NCBI RefSeq assembly: GCF_036409155.1
Contig: NZ_JAZGLW010000001.1
Location: forward strand, 2,108,001-2,172,000
Source: Mycobacterium sp. 050128
GTDB taxonomy: Bacteria; Actinomycetota; Actinomycetes; Mycobacteriales; Mycobacteriaceae
DNA length: 64,000 nucleotides
Direction: 5' to 3'
A program made the translations under genes and the position numbers. This document shows positions 9,541 to 20,845 of the stretch, piece by piece. The notes below the pieces were generated by a model that had not been told where the DNA came from, did no database searches, and saw only the letters and a program-made list of their open reading frames with translations. The number at the start of each line of letters is the position of its first letter. Position 1 is the first letter of the stretch.

Positions 9541-10682
9541 TTCTTGCCTCCGGACTTTTCGCGCGGCAGGCCCAGCAGCCGCTCGGAGATGATATTGCGC
9601 TGAATTTCGTTGGTACCGGCATAGATTGGGCCGCCCAGCGCGAACAACAAGCCATCGGTCCACGGCCCGGCCAGCTCCCCGTCGGCGCCGCGGATGTCCA
9701 GCGCGGTTTGGTGAATCGCCACGTCGAGGTCGGACCAGAACACCTTCGTGACCGAGGACTCGGCACCCAGCTCACCGCCGGCGGCCAACCGGGTCACCGT
9801 GCCGAACGTCTGCAGTCGGTAGGCCTGCGCCTTGATCCAGGCGTCGGCGACCCGATCGGCGAATTCGGTGGGGGAGCCGTTGTCTTTCCACAGCTGCACC
9901 AGCCGTTCGGCGGCCGCCAGGAAGCGGGCCGGGCTGCGCAGCGACATGCCGCGCTCGTTGCTCGACGTGCTCATGGCCGCGCGCCAGCCGTCGTTCGGGG
10001 TGCCGATGACATCCTCGTCGGGGACGAAGACGTCGTCGAGGAAGATCTCACCGAATCCGGTGTCCCCGCCCAGCTGGACGATGGGCCGCACGGTCACGCC
10101 CTTGGCCTTCAGGTCGAACATGAAGTAGGTCAACCCGTTATGCCGCTCCGCAGAGGGATCGGATCGGAACAGCCCAAAGCCCATCTCGGCGAACGGGGCC
10201 CGCGAGCTCCAGATCTTCTGGCCGTTCAGCAGCCAGCCGCCTTCGGTCTTGGTGGCGGTGGACCGCAACGACGCCAGGTCGCTGCCGGATTCGGGCTCCG
10301 ACCACGCCTGCGCCCAGATCTGTTCGCCGCTGGCCATTTTCGGCAGGATGCGGTCCTGCTGCTCTTGGGTGCCATGTGCGAACAACGTCGGCGCCAGCAT
10401 CGAGATGCCGTTGGCGCTGGCGCGCCCCGGTGCTCCGGCGCGGAAGTACTCTTCCTCGTAGACCACCCAATGCAACAGCGACGCGTCGCGGCCGCCGTAC
10501 TTCTTTGGCCAGTTGATGACCGATAGCCCGGCGTCGAACAGCACCTTGTCCCAATGGCGATGCTGGGCAAAGCCTTCCGCGTTGTCATACGACTCGGTTG
10601 GGATAGACTCTGCGTTGGCCGAGAGGAAGTCCCGCACCTCGGCCGCAAAGGCCAGCGTCTCTTCGTCTAGTGCTAAGTCCAT
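9537..10682 (-). CDS. fadE31: Acyl-CoA dehydrogenase FadE31
   Basis: Encodes 381 residues with full-length acyl-CoA dehydrogenase architecture: N-terminal helices, the FAD-binding QAWSEPESGSDLASLRSTAT, the flavin-proximal WLLNGQKIWSSRA, and the C-terminal IYAGTNEIQRNIISERLLGL. The start chosen is ATG 10680-10682 (MDLALDEETLAF), 13 bases after the fadD3 stop. The frame is open further upstream, but that part has no family similarity. It corresponds to Rv3562 and belongs with fadE32/fadE33 in ring C/D catabolism under KstR2. The exact substrate cannot be read from sequence. Confidence 0.94.
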   Translation of the reverse strand: MDLALDEETLAFAAEVRDFLSANAESIPTESYDNAEGFAQHRHWDKVLFDAGLSVINWPKKYGGRDASLLHWVVYEEEYFRAGAPGRASANGISMLAPTLFAHGTQEQQDRILPKMASGEQIWAQAWSEPESGSDLASLRSTATKTEGGWLLNGQKIWSSRAPFAEMGFGLFRSDPSAERHNGLTYFMFDLKAKGVTVRPIVQLGGDTGFGEIFLDDVFVPDEDVIGTPNDGWRAAMSTSSNERGMSLRSPARFLAAAERLVQLWKDNGSPTEFADRVADAWIKAQAYRLQTFGTVTRLAAGGELGAESSVTKVFWSDLDVAIHQTALDIRGADGELAGPWTDGLLFALGGPIYAGTNEIQRNIISERLLGLPREKSGGKK

Positions 10683-10695
10683 TTCGAATCCAATT

Positions 10696-12240
<1,545 letters not shown>

Positions 12241-12256
12241 CGGGATACTCCTAACA

Positions 12257-12272
12257 AAGCAAGTGCTTGGTA
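12257..12272. promoter_or_regulatory. KstR2-type operator between fadD3 and fadE30
   Basis: The palindrome CAAGTGCTTG sits in AAGCAAGTGCTTGGTA, in the 48-base gap between divergent fadD3 and fadE30. It matches the known KstR2 consensus with CAAG/CTTG half sites separated by two bases. One site can repress both operons. Confidence 0.85.
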
Positions 12273-12288
12273 GGTTAGCCTACAGGGC

Positions 12289-13446
12289 ATGCAGGACGTC
12301 GAGGAGTTCCGGGCGGAGGTCCGCGGTTGGCTCGCCGACAATCTGGTCGGCGAATTCGCAGCACTCAAGGGCCTTGGCGGTCCGGGGCGCGAGCACGAAG
12401 CTTTCGAAGAACGCCGGGCATGGAATCAGCATCTCGCCGCCGCGGGCTTGACCTGTCTGGGGTGGCCGGAAGAGCACGGCGGCCGGGGGCTCTCGACGGC
12501 GCACCGGGTGGCCTTCTACGAGGAGTACGCCAAGGCCGATGCCCCGGACAAGGTCAACCACTTCGGCGAGGAGCTGCTCGGCCCGACACTGATCGCGTTC
12601 GGGACGCCCGAGCAACAGCAGCGTTTCCTGCCCCGCATCCTCGACGTCACCGAGCTGTGGTGCCAGGGGTATTCGGAGCCGGGCGCCGGCAGCGACCTGG
12701 CCAACGTGGCAACCACTGCCGAGCTCGACGGCTCAGGAGGCGGCGAGTGGGTGATCAACGGCCAGAAGGTGTGGACCTCGCTGGCGCATTGGGCGCAGTG
12801 GTGCTTCGTGATCGCGCGCACCGAGAAGGGCTCCAAGCGGCATGCCGGGCTGTCGTATCTGCTGGTGCCGCTGGACCAACCGGGCGTGGAAGTACGCCCG
12901 ATCATCCAGCTGACCGGTGACTCGGAATTCAACGAGGTTTTCTTCGACGATGCCCGCACCGAGGCTCACCTGGTGGTCGGCGAGCCGGGTGACGGCTGGC
13001 GGGTCGCGATGGGAACGCTGACCTTCGAGCGCGGGGTCTCGACGCTGGGACAGCAGATCCGTTACGCCCGTGAGCTTTCCAACCTGGCCGAGGTTGCGCA
13101 GCGCAACGGCGCCGCCGACGATCCCTTCATCCGGGAGCGGCTGACCCGGGCCTGGACCGGTCTGCGGGCCATGCGCAGCTACGCGCTGGCCACCATGGAC
13201 GTCGAGCAGCCCGGTCAGGACAACGTGTCGAAGTTGTTGTGGGCCAACTGGCATCGCGATCTCGGCGAGCTTGCGATGGACGTCGTCGGCAAGCCCGGGC
13301 TGACCCTGGCGGACGGCGAGTTCGACGAGTGGCAGCGGCTGTTCCTGTTCAGCCGTGCCGACACCATTTACGGCGGATCCAACGAGATTCAGCGCAACAT
13401 CATCGCCGAGCGGGTGCTCGGCCTACCCCGGGAAGTTCGTGGATGA
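12289..13446 (+). CDS. fadE30: Acyl-CoA dehydrogenase FadE30
   Basis: Encodes 385 residues of a homotetramer-type acyl-CoA dehydrogenase, with WCQGYSEPGAGSDLANVATT, WVINGQKVWTSLAHWAQ and the C-terminal IYGGSNEIQRNIIAERVLGL. FadE30 is known to dehydrogenate 5-OH-HIP-CoA (or the keto form) in the first beta-oxidation step after FadD3, and gene order agrees. The ATG at 12289 lies 16 bases from the KstR2 palindrome, so the leader is very short. ipdF follows 28 bases downstream in the same operon. Confidence 0.95.
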   Translation: MQDVEEFRAEVRGWLADNLVGEFAALKGLGGPGREHEAFEERRAWNQHLAAAGLTCLGWPEEHGGRGLSTAHRVAFYEEYAKADAPDKVNHFGEELLGPTLIAFGTPEQQQRFLPRILDVTELWCQGYSEPGAGSDLANVATTAELDGSGGGEWVINGQKVWTSLAHWAQWCFVIARTEKGSKRHAGLSYLLVPLDQPGVEVRPIIQLTGDSEFNEVFFDDARTEAHLVVGEPGDGWRVAMGTLTFERGVSTLGQQIRYARELSNLAEVAQRNGAADDPFIRERLTRAWTGLRAMRSYALATMDVEQPGQDNVSKLLWANWHRDLGELAMDVVGKPGLTLADGEFDEWQRLFLFSRADTIYGGSNEIQRNIIAERVLGLPREVRG

Positions 13447-13474
13447 GCGCTTGCGCGAAGACACAGGAGGAAGC

Positions 13475-14263
13475 ATGAGTCTGTCCGAAGCTCCGAAAGA
13501 GATTGCCGGACACGGACTCTTGACCGGCAAGGTGGTCGTTGTGACGGCGGCCGCAGGCACCGGCATCGGCTCGGCGACTGCCCGCCGGGCGCTGGCCGAG
13601 GGCGCCGACGTGGTGATCTCCGACCACCACGAGCGACGGCTGGGCGAGGCCGCCGAGGAGTTGTCGGCGCTGGGCCAGGGTCGGGTCGAGCACGTGGTGT
13701 GCGACGTGACGTCGACGGCTCAGATCGACGCGCTGATCGACTCGGCCACCGCACGGATGGGGCGCATCGACGTGTTGGTCAATAACGCCGGACTGGGTGG
13801 GCAGACGCCGGTGGCCGACATGACCGACGAGGAGTGGGACCGCGTCCTGGACGTCACCCTGACCTCAGTATTTCGTGCCACCCGCGCCGCGCTGCGGTAC
13901 TTCCGCGACGCGCCGCACGGCGGCGTCATCGTCAACAACGCCAGCGTTCTGGGCTGGCGGGCGCAACACTCGCAGTCGCACTATGCGGCAGCCAAAGCGG
14001 GCGTGATGGCGCTGACCCGTTGCAGCGCAATCGAAGCCGCCGAATACGACGTCCGAATCAATGCGGTGTCGCCCAGCATCGCGCGGCACAAGTTCCTGGA
14101 CAAGACGACCTCATCCGACCTGCTTGACCGGCTCTCGGCCGGCGAGGCGTTCGGGCGGGCCGCCGAGCCGTGGGAAGTCGCGGCCACCATCGCGTTCTTG
14201 GCAAGCGACTACTCGAGCTATCTCACCGGCGAGGTCATCTCGGTTTCCAGCCAACACCCGTGA
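13475..14263 (+). CDS. ipdF: SDR dehydrogenase IpdF
   Basis: Encodes 262 residues of the classical short-chain dehydrogenase family. The cofactor loop is VTAAAGTGIGSATARRAL, with alanine where the first glycine usually sits. NNAG is followed by the catalytic serine in NNASVLG and the Y-x3-K of SHYAAAKAG. IpdF acts on the 5-hydroxyl of the HIP-derived CoA ester during ring C/D breakdown. The ATG at 13475 is chosen because ACAGGAGGA lies just upstream; an open frame from 13355 overlaps fadE30 and has no similarity. A second KstR2 palindrome follows the stop and serves kstR2. Confidence 0.93.
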   Translation: MSLSEAPKEIAGHGLLTGKVVVVTAAAGTGIGSATARRALAEGADVVISDHHERRLGEAAEELSALGQGRVEHVVCDVTSTAQIDALIDSATARMGRIDVLVNNAGLGGQTPVADMTDEEWDRVLDVTLTSVFRATRAALRYFRDAPHGGVIVNNASVLGWRAQHSQSHYAAAKAGVMALTRCSAIEAAEYDVRINAVSPSIARHKFLDKTTSSDLLDRLSAGEAFGRAAEPWEVAATIAFLASDYSSYLTGEVISVSSQHP

Positions 14264-14275
14264 TCCCGGGTGGCC

Positions 14276-14291
14276 AAGCAAGCGCTTGGTT
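14276..14291. promoter_or_regulatory. KstR2-type operator in front of kstR2
   Basis: AAGCAAGCGCTTGGTT, within the longer palindromic stretch 14274-14292, lies 14 bases before the kstR2 start. The core CAAGCGCTTG is a perfect palindrome. It implies autoregulation of kstR2 and control of fadA6 behind it. Confidence 0.87.
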
Positions 14292-14305
14292 GATATCCTG
14301 ACCCG

Positions 14306-14908
14306 GTGGACCGAGTGACCGGTCAGGCGAACAGCCGGCGAGACGAGCTCTTGGAGCTCGCCGCCACGATGTTCGCCGAGCGGGGTCTGCGCGCCACGAC
14401 CGTGCGCGATATCGCCGACGGCGCCGGCATCTTGTCCGGCAGCCTGTATCACCACTTCTCCTCTAAAGAGGAGATGGTCGACGAGCTGTTGCGCGAGTTC
14501 CTGGACTGGCTGTTCGCCCGCTACCAAGAGATCGTCGACAGCGAAACCAATCCGCTGGAGCGGCTCAAGGGCCTGTTCATGGCCTCGTTCGAAGCGATCG
14601 AGCATCGGCACGCGCAGGTCGTCATCTACCAGGACGAAGCCCAGCGGCTGCTGTCGCAGCCCCGCTTCTCCTACATCGAGGACATGAATCGGCAACAACG
14701 CAAGATGTGGGTCGAGTTGCTGAATCAGGGCGTCGACGAGGGCTACTTCCAGCCCGACCTCGACGTCGACCTTGTCTACCGATTTATCCGTGACACCACC
14801 TGGGTGTCGGTGCGCTGGTATCAACCCGGCGGACCGCTCACCGCAGAGCAGGTGGGCCAGCAATATCTCGCCATCGTGCTTGGCGGGATCACCAAAGAAG
14901 GAGTCTGA
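14306..14908 (+). CDS. kstR2: TetR-family repressor KstR2
   Basis: Encodes 200 residues. The N-terminal helix-turn-helix is LLELAATMFAERGLRATTVR followed by DIADGAGILSGSLYHHFSSK, the TetR signature. The C-terminal half is the ligand domain. KstR2 represses the ring C/D genes and is released by HIP-CoA. All three CAAGnnCTTG operators in this window lie within 9 kb of it. The start is GTG 14306; MDRVTGQANSRRDELLELAA matches the orthologue. A PPE gene that precedes it in M. tuberculosis is absent. Confidence 0.96.
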   Translation: MDRVTGQANSRRDELLELAATMFAERGLRATTVRDIADGAGILSGSLYHHFSSKEEMVDELLREFLDWLFARYQEIVDSETNPLERLKGLFMASFEAIEHRHAQVVIYQDEAQRLLSQPRFSYIEDMNRQQRKMWVELLNQGVDEGYFQPDLDVDLVYRFIRDTTWVSVRWYQPGGPLTAEQVGQQYLAIVLGGITKEGV

Positions 14909-14921
14909 ACATGGCTCGTGT

Positions 14922-14955
14922 CATCGACGATGCAGAGCGAAGCGATGAGGAGGAG
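14922..14955 (+). repeat. 34-base dispersed repeat carrying a Shine-Dalgarno, copy 1
   Basis: The 34 bases are identical to 43046-43079. The element begins CATCGACGATGCAGAGCGAA and ends GATGAGGAGGAG. In both copies it lies between two same-strand genes, with its GAGGAGGAG end 8-9 bases from the next start codon. It therefore seems to provide the ribosome binding site of fadA6. Confidence 0.85.
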
Positions 14956-14962
14956 CGACACC

Positions 14963-16123
14963 ATGGCTGAGGCGTACGTCATCGACGCTGTGCGTACCGC
15001 GGTCGGCAAGCGCAACGGCGCACTGGCCGGGATCCATCCCGTCGATCTGGGTGCCCACGCGTGGCGCGGACTTCTCGACCGGGTGGATGTCGATCCCGCC
15101 GCCGTCGACGATGTGATCGCCGGTTGTGTTGACGCCATCGGCGGACAGGCCGGCAACATCGCGCGGCTGTCGTGGCTGGCCGCCGGCTATCCCGAAGAAG
15201 TCCCCGGTGTCACCGTGGACCGGCAGTGCGGCTCCAGCCAGCAGGCGGTTTCCTTTGGCGCACAGGCGATCATGGCGGGGACGGCCGATCTCATCGTGGC
15301 AGGCGGCATGCAGAACATGAGCTGGATCCCGATTTCGTCGGCGATGACGCTCGGCGAGCAGTTCGGCTTCACTTCGCCGACCAACGAGTCCAAGCAGTGG
15401 CTGCATCGCTACGGCGACCAAGAGATCTCTCAGTTCCGCGGCTCGGAGCTGATCGCGGAGAAGTGGAACATCTCGCGCGAAGAGATGGAGCGCTACGCGC
15501 TGACCAGTCATGAGCGTGCCTTCGCGGCGATTCGCGGCGGCCACTTCGACAACGAAATCATCACCGTGGAAACTGAATCCGGCCCGTTCCGGGTCGACGA
15601 GGGTCCGCGCGAATCGACGCTGGAGAAGATGGCCGGCCTCAAGACGCTGGTCGAGGGTGGCCGGCTGACCGCTGCGATGGCCAGCCAGATCTCCGACGGT
15701 GCCAGCGCGGTGCTGCTGGCCTCCGAGCAGGCGGTCAAGGATCACAAGCTGACCCCGCGCGCCCGCATTCACCACATCAGCGCCCGCGCCGCCGACCCGG
15801 TGTTCATGCTGACCGGGCCGATTCCGGCCACCCGCTATGCGCTGGAAAAGACCGGGCTGTCCATCAGCGACATCGACACGGTCGAGATCAACGAGGCGTT
15901 CGCGCCGGTGGTGATGGCGTGGCTCAAGGAAGTCAAGGCCGATCCGGAGAAGGTCAACCCCAACGGCGGCGCGATCGCCCTCGGGCACCCGTTGGGCGCC
16001 ACCGGCGCCAAGCTGTTCACCACCATGCTCAACGAACTCGAACGCATCGGCGGCCGTTACGGTTTGCAGACGATGTGCGAGGGCGGCGGTACCGCCAACG
16101 TCACGATCATCGAGCGCCTGTAG
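14963..16123 (+). CDS. fadA6: Steroid thiolase FadA6
   Basis: Encodes 386 residues of a degradative thiolase. The nucleophile cysteine lies in [15 protein letters not shown], the NEAFAP motif and GHPLGATGAK histidine follow, and the second catalytic cysteine lies in QTMCEGGGTANV. FadA6 is assigned to thiolysis of the ring-opened product made by IpdAB. The start is ATG 14963 (MAEAYVIDAVRTAVG). An upstream in-frame ATG at 14918 would read through the 34-base repeat and is rejected. It belongs to the KstR2 regulon directly behind kstR2. Confidence 0.95.
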   Translation: MAEAYVIDAVRTAVGKRNGALAGIHPVDLGAHAWRGLLDRVDVDPAAVDDVIAGCVDAIGGQAGNIARLSWLAAGYPEEVPGVTVDRQCGSSQQAVSFGAQAIMAGTADLIVAGGMQNMSWIPISSAMTLGEQFGFTSPTNESKQWLHRYGDQEISQFRGSELIAEKWNISREEMERYALTSHERAFAAIRGGHFDNEIITVETESGPFRVDEGPRESTLEKMAGLKTLVEGGRLTAAMASQISDGASAVLLASEQAVKDHKLTPRARIHHISARAADPVFMLTGPIPATRYALEKTGLSISDIDTVEINEAFAPVVMAWLKEVKADPEKVNPNGGAIALGHPLGATGAKLFTTMLNELERIGGRYGLQTMCEGGGTANVTIIERL

Positions 16124-16221
16124 CACTCGGCCTACCCCCGCCCCCCCGGGGGCCTCTTCTTCGCCGAGTGTGAACCACGCGACGCTTTATCGGCGCGTCG
16201 CGTCGCAGGATGCACACTCGG
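16124..16221. repeat. Hairpin region upstream of DUF559 copy 1
   Basis: Just after fadA6, CCCCCGGGGG at 16143-16152 is a GC-only palindrome. A larger two-part stem follows: CCGAGTGTG (16164-16172) pairs with CACACTCGG (16213-16221), and inside it CGCGACGC (16178-16185) pairs with GCGTCGCG (16195-16202). It may terminate fadA6. The 13 bases CGCCGAGTGTGAA at 16162-16174 recur inverted at 17177-17189 beyond the DUF559 gene. Confidence 0.8.
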
Positions 16222-16256
16222 TGAATGGTGTCGGTGGGTGATGCCAGCATTCGGCC

Positions 16257-17174
16257 GTGGAAGAACACCCGTGGCCATTCCTGGCCTCGGAAGCGCTGGC
16301 CGCGAAAGCTTTGCCGGAGCGGGCCATGCGCGTGTTGTACGAACCCGTCTACCCCGGGGTCTACGCTCCGGCCGGCATCGAGCTGACGGCGATCCAGCGT
16401 GCTACCGCAGCGTGGTTGTAGTCGCGACGTAGCGCGGTCGTCGCGGGCAACTCGGCGGCCGCGTTGCTCGGCACGAAATGGGTGAGTGCGGCGCTCGACG
16501 TCGAACTGGTGCATGACAATCGGCGGCCTCCCAGCGGGATTACGGTGCACACCGATGTCTTGAAACCCCACGAAGTGTTCACCGTCGACGGTGTCCCGGT
16601 CACATCGCCGGTGCGGACCGCCTTCGATATCGGGCGACGGACTACCTCGCGGCTACACGCTGTTCAACGGCTCGATGCGCTGATGAATGCGACGGACGTG
16701 ACACCGACTGACATTGAGGCCGTCATCGCCGGGCACCCCGGCACGCGTGGTCTGACCCGATTCCGCCGAGTAATGCCACTGCTTGACGCAGGCGCGGAAT
16801 CCCCACAGGAGACGCGGACTCGGCTGGCGCTGATCGACGCCGGCTTGCCGAAGCCGCTAACACAGATCCGGGTATCCGACGGGTTCGGCGATTTCGTCGC
16901 CCGTTTAGATATGGGCTACGAGGAGCTTCGCGTCGGCATCGAATACGACGGTCCACAGCACTGGACGGACCGCCAACAGCGTGACCGAGACATCGACCGG
17001 TACAGCGCATTGCACGCTCTGGGTTGGACAGTCGTTAGAGCGAGCAGCGATTTACTTCGATACCGCCAGGGCACCTTCGTCGCCCGGGTCGTCGCAGCGA
17101 TGCAAGCCGCCGGATGGCGCTCCACGGGCCCGACTGTGAACTCTACGACGCCCAGACGGCGTGTTGCGTCGTGA
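16257..17174 (+). pseudogene. AbiEi-like/DUF559 protein, copy 1, with in-frame amber codon
   Basis: Reading from GTG 16257 gives 54 codons (VEEHPWPFLASEALAAKALP and so on), then TAG at 16419-16421, then an uninterrupted frame to 17174. Across the stop the paralogues read WLWTGRRGIVAG (copy 2) and WLWSRRRGVVAG (copy 3), while this copy reads WL-stop-SRRSAVVAG. The TAG therefore replaces a conserved tryptophan by a single base change. The distal part keeps the nuclease-like core LDMGYEELRVGIEYDGPQHW and a C-terminal GWTVVRASSDLLRY. A shortened product could start at TTG 16464, but that would lack the N-terminal domain. It occupies the position of Rv3555c of M. tuberculosis; the fdxB that follows there is missing. 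Confidence 0.82.
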
Positions 17175-17176
17175 GA

Positions 17177-17189
17177 TTCACACTCGGCG
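17177..17189. repeat. Inverted arm downstream of DUF559 copy 1
   Basis: TTCACACTCGGCG is the exact reverse complement of 16162-16174. It begins three bases after the DUF559 stop and lies 23 bases before the convergent ipdC stop. Confidence 0.8.
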
Positions 17190-17211
17190 TCGTGCGCTAG
17201 GCGCCAGCGCG

Positions 17212-18282
17212 CTAACCCTCGATGAACCCGGATGCCGCTTGAAGGTGCTCGATGGCGTCGCGCACGATCGACTCGATCAGCTCGGCGCACGACGGTAGGT
17301 CTTCGAGAATGCCGGCGACCTGACCGGACGCCAGCACTCCGGCTTCGGTGTTGCCCTCAACGAGGCCGGCTTTCAGCAGCATTGGAGTGTTGGCCGCCAT
17401 TACCACCTGCGCCAGGGTCATTTCCTTGCCGTGGCGCATCGCCATGCCGTCTTGGATCATCGACTTCCAGGTCATCCCGGACATCTGCTTGAACTTCGCG
17501 GCATTGCGCACCGCAGCGGTCAAACCCCTTATCGGCGTTCCGCTTTCCAGCTTCTCGACCAGCCCGGTACGCAACACCCGGTGCGGCATGCCGTCGACGC
17601 GCGTGGTGACCACGGTGCCGTCCAGCGCCGACTCCAGGTAGCGGCGCTTCACCGCGTCGGGCACGGTCGAATCCGACGTGAGCAGGAACCGGGTGCCCAT
17701 CGCCACCCCGGCGGCACCGTAGGACAACGCGGCAGCCAGCCCGCGTCCGTCGAAGAAGCCGCCCGCCGCGATGACCGGGATGCCGGTGCCCTTCACGGCG
17801 TCCAGCACCGACGGCAGCAGCAGCGTGGTCGCGACGGGTCCGGTGTGCCCGCCGCCCTCACCGCCCTGGACGATCATCGCGTCGGCACCCCAGCTCGCGA
17901 CCTTGCGCGCATGCTTGGCCGCGCCGATCGACGGGATCACCACCGCCCCGGCCTCTTTCAGGCGGGCGATCAGTTCCTGCTTGGGCGCCAGCGCGAACGA
18001 CGCCACCTTCACGCCCTCGCGGATCATCAGCTCAACCCGGTCGGCGGCGTCCGCCGCGTCGGCGCGCATGTTCACACCGAACGGCTTGTCGGTGGCGGCC
18101 TTGACCTTGCCGATGGCGGTCGCCAACTCGTCCAGCGTCATCGTGGCCGACGCCAAGATGCCGAGCCCGCCGGCATTGGCAGTGGCCGCCACCAACCGGG
18201 CACCGGCCACCCAGCCCATCCCGGTTTGCACCACCGGATGCTCGACGCCGACCAGCTCGGTCAGCGGCGTGCGCAGTTTCAT
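17212..18282 (-). CDS. ipdC: Flavin-dependent oxidoreductase IpdC (nitronate monooxygenase family)
   Basis: Encodes 356 residues of the FMN TIM-barrel 2-nitropropane dioxygenase family. Visible are the N-terminal PLTELVGVEHPVVQTGMGWV, the barrel strand AGGLGILASATM, VQGGEGGGHTG and the phosphate-binding IPVIAAGGFFDGRGLAAAL. IpdC is required for ring C/D catabolism and is thought to act before EchA20. The ATG start at 18280-18282 is preferred; a GTG six bases upstream (18288) is possible. Between it and ipdB lies a GC-rich repeat, so it may be less tightly coupled than ipdA-ipdB. Confidence 0.92.
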   Translation of the reverse strand: MKLRTPLTELVGVEHPVVQTGMGWVAGARLVAATANAGGLGILASATMTLDELATAIGKVKAATDKPFGVNMRADAADAADRVELMIREGVKVASFALAPKQELIARLKEAGAVVIPSIGAAKHARKVASWGADAMIVQGGEGGGHTGPVATTLLLPSVLDAVKGTGIPVIAAGGFFDGRGLAAALSYGAAGVAMGTRFLLTSDSTVPDAVKRRYLESALDGTVVTTRVDGMPHRVLRTGLVEKLESGTPIRGLTAAVRNAAKFKQMSGMTWKSMIQDGMAMRHGKEMTLAQVVMAANTPMLLKAGLVEGNTEAGVLASGQVAGILEDLPSCAELIESIVRDAIEHLQAASGFIEG

Positions 18283-18302
18283 AGCCACCGCCGACGGTGC
18301 AG

Positions 18303-18382
18303 TGGGGGCACCCCCAGCCGCGAAGCGGCGAGGGGGACGAAGCGATGAGGTGGGGGTACCGCCCGCTTGCGGGGGAGAGGCG
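18303..18382 (+). repeat. GC-rich palindromic intergenic element between ipdB and ipdC
   Basis: The stretch contains the inverted pair GGGGGCACCCCC and the hairpin CCGCCCGCTTGCGGGGG, plus CGAAGCGATGAGG at 18338-18350, which is shared with the two 34-base repeats. It resembles the REP-like sequences seen between mycobacterial genes. No coding sense is evident. Confidence 0.65.
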
Positions 18383-18388
18383 GAATGA

Positions 18389-19140
18389 TCATGAACGTAT
18401 CTCTCGGTCGCGCAATGCTTTCGGGTCGATCGTCTCGCGGATCAGGCGCAGTTCCTGGTCGGTCGGCAGCCGGGTTTCCGCAGCGCCGTCCAGGCCATCG
18501 ATCTCGAACGACGTGTTCTCCCGGACCTCGTCGGCCGAAACACCCGGATGCAGCGACACCGCCCGCATGGTGCGGTCCGGTCCGCCGAAGTCGAATACGC
18601 CGAGGTTCGACACCACCCGATAGGTGTTGGTGAACCGGAATGCCGGATTGTCGGCGGCCACTTTGTCCCAGCCGATTCCGCAGACGATGTCTACCTTCTC
18701 GCAGAACACTCGCTCGGAGTGGTTGCCGACCCAGTAACTGGTCGCGTGGTTGATGGCATTGCCCGGCGCGCCGCGGACGCCGAACATCTGGCGCTTGGGC
18801 TGCTGCAGGGGTCCGAACGCCGAGATGTTCTGATTGCCAAAGCGGTCAACCTGATTCGCGCCCATCACCACGTGGCGCCTGCCCCAGGCCAGGGTCTCGA
18901 AGACCCGGCCGAACGGCATCCAGCCCTCGACGTCACCCGAGGCGCCCAGTGCGGGCGTGTCGGCTAGCAGCTGCGCCTCGCCGTCGGTCAGCAGGATGTC
19001 GGGGGAGAACGTCAGCCGGGCCAACCGCGCGCCGACCGAGGCCATGTTCGTCATCGGACTGACCATGATCTCGCCGGCATCCCTGAACAGATCGGCGCAG
19101 GCGACCGCACACACTTCGGCTCGAGTGCTCACGGTGTTTG

Positions 19141-19144
<4 letters not shown>
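18389..19144 (-). CDS. ipdB: Ring C hydrolase subunit IpdB
   Basis: Encodes 251 residues of the class I CoA-transferase fold, beta-type subunit. IpdA and IpdB form a heterotetramer that hydrolytically opens ring C of COCHEA-CoA instead of transferring CoA. Recognisable segments are FSPDILLTDGEAQLLADTP, VVMGANQVDRFGNQNISAFG and TMRAVSLHPGVSADEVRENT. The GTG start at 19142-19144 overlaps the ipdA stop (GTGA), enforcing co-translation of the two subunits. Confidence 0.95.
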
Positions 19145-20021
<877 letters not shown>

Positions 20022-20025
<4 letters not shown>

Positions 20026-20780
20026 GACTTCTCACCCTTCGCCGTACCGGCGAACGCGTCGCGGTGCTCGTCGGAGACCCCGGCGAGGTTGAGCTCGAAC
20101 GTAAAGCCTTGTTCCATACGGTAACTCGAGTTGACCCGCTGCACGTCGATCAAGTTGAGCGCCTCCTTGGCCGCGCGGATCACGCGGGTATCTTTGGCGG
20201 CGATGTCGCGGGCGACTCGCAGAGCGGCCTCGTCGAGCTCGTCGCGGGAGACCACCTCGTGCACCGAACCGAAGTGGTGCAGGGTCGCGGCGTCCACGGT
20301 GGCGGCGGTGAAGAACAACCGCCGCATCATGTGCTGCGGGACCAGTCGCGACAAGTGTGTGGCCGCGCCCAGCGCGCCGCGTTCCACCTCAGGCAACCCG
20401 AAGGTGGCGTCGTCGGAGGCCACGATGACGTCGGCGTTGCCGACCAGGCCGATGCCGCCGCCGACGCAGAACCCGTTCACCGCGGCGATCACCGGAACGG
20501 CGCATTCGTAGACCGCACGGAAGGCGTGGAAGCAGCCGCGGTTGGCGTCGATCAGCGCGGTGAATCCCTCGGTGCGCTGCATCTCTTTGATGTCGACGCC
20601 GGCGTTGAATCCGCGGCCCTCGGCGCGCAGGATCACCGCGTGGGTCTCGGGGTTCGCGCCGGCGGCAGTGATCGCGTCGCCGAGTTCGAACCAGCCGCGC
20701 GACGGGATGGCGTTGACGGGCGGGTAGTTGACGGTGACCGCGACTATGCCCGGCTCTGTGCTGGTGGATGTAATGGTCAA
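20022..20780 (-). CDS. echA20: Ring D-opening crotonase EchA20
   Basis: Encodes 252 residues of the crotonase superfamily. The oxyanion-hole segments are VILRAEGRGFNAGVDIKEM and NGFCVGGGIGLVGNADVIVA. EchA20 hydrolytically opens ring D of HIEC-CoA, the step before IpdAB. The start is TTG 20778-20780 (LTITSTSTEPGIVAV). It is first in the leftward operon echA20-ipdA-ipdB-ipdC, all joined by four-base overlaps down to ipdB. A KstR2 palindrome lies 36 bases upstream, shared with the divergent SDR. Confidence 0.95.
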
Positions 20781-20815
20781 TTGGCACTTCCTCGTGAAGT
20801 TGAGGCCGACTACCT

Positions 20816-20831
20816 AAGCAAGCACTTGCTT
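20816..20831. promoter_or_regulatory. KstR2-type operator between echA20 and the SDR genes
   Basis: AAGCAAGCACTTGCTT, in the 65-base divergent gap, keeps both CAAG and CTTG half sites with symmetrical flanks. It is the most extended of the three KstR2 palindromes in the window. Confidence 0.88.
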
Positions 20832-20845
20832 GGTACGCTAGCACA

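Noticed and set aside
14921..16126. Open frame of 401 codons on the minus strand, opposite fadA6
   Set aside because: It mirrors fadA6 exactly, is rich in Arg, His and Gly as expected from antisense high-GC sequence, and has no family motif.
16464..17174. Independent short gene starting at TTG 16464
   Set aside because: Paralogues show that the sequence before it belongs to the same protein, so it is better read as the distal part of an interrupted gene, though internal initiation cannot be excluded.
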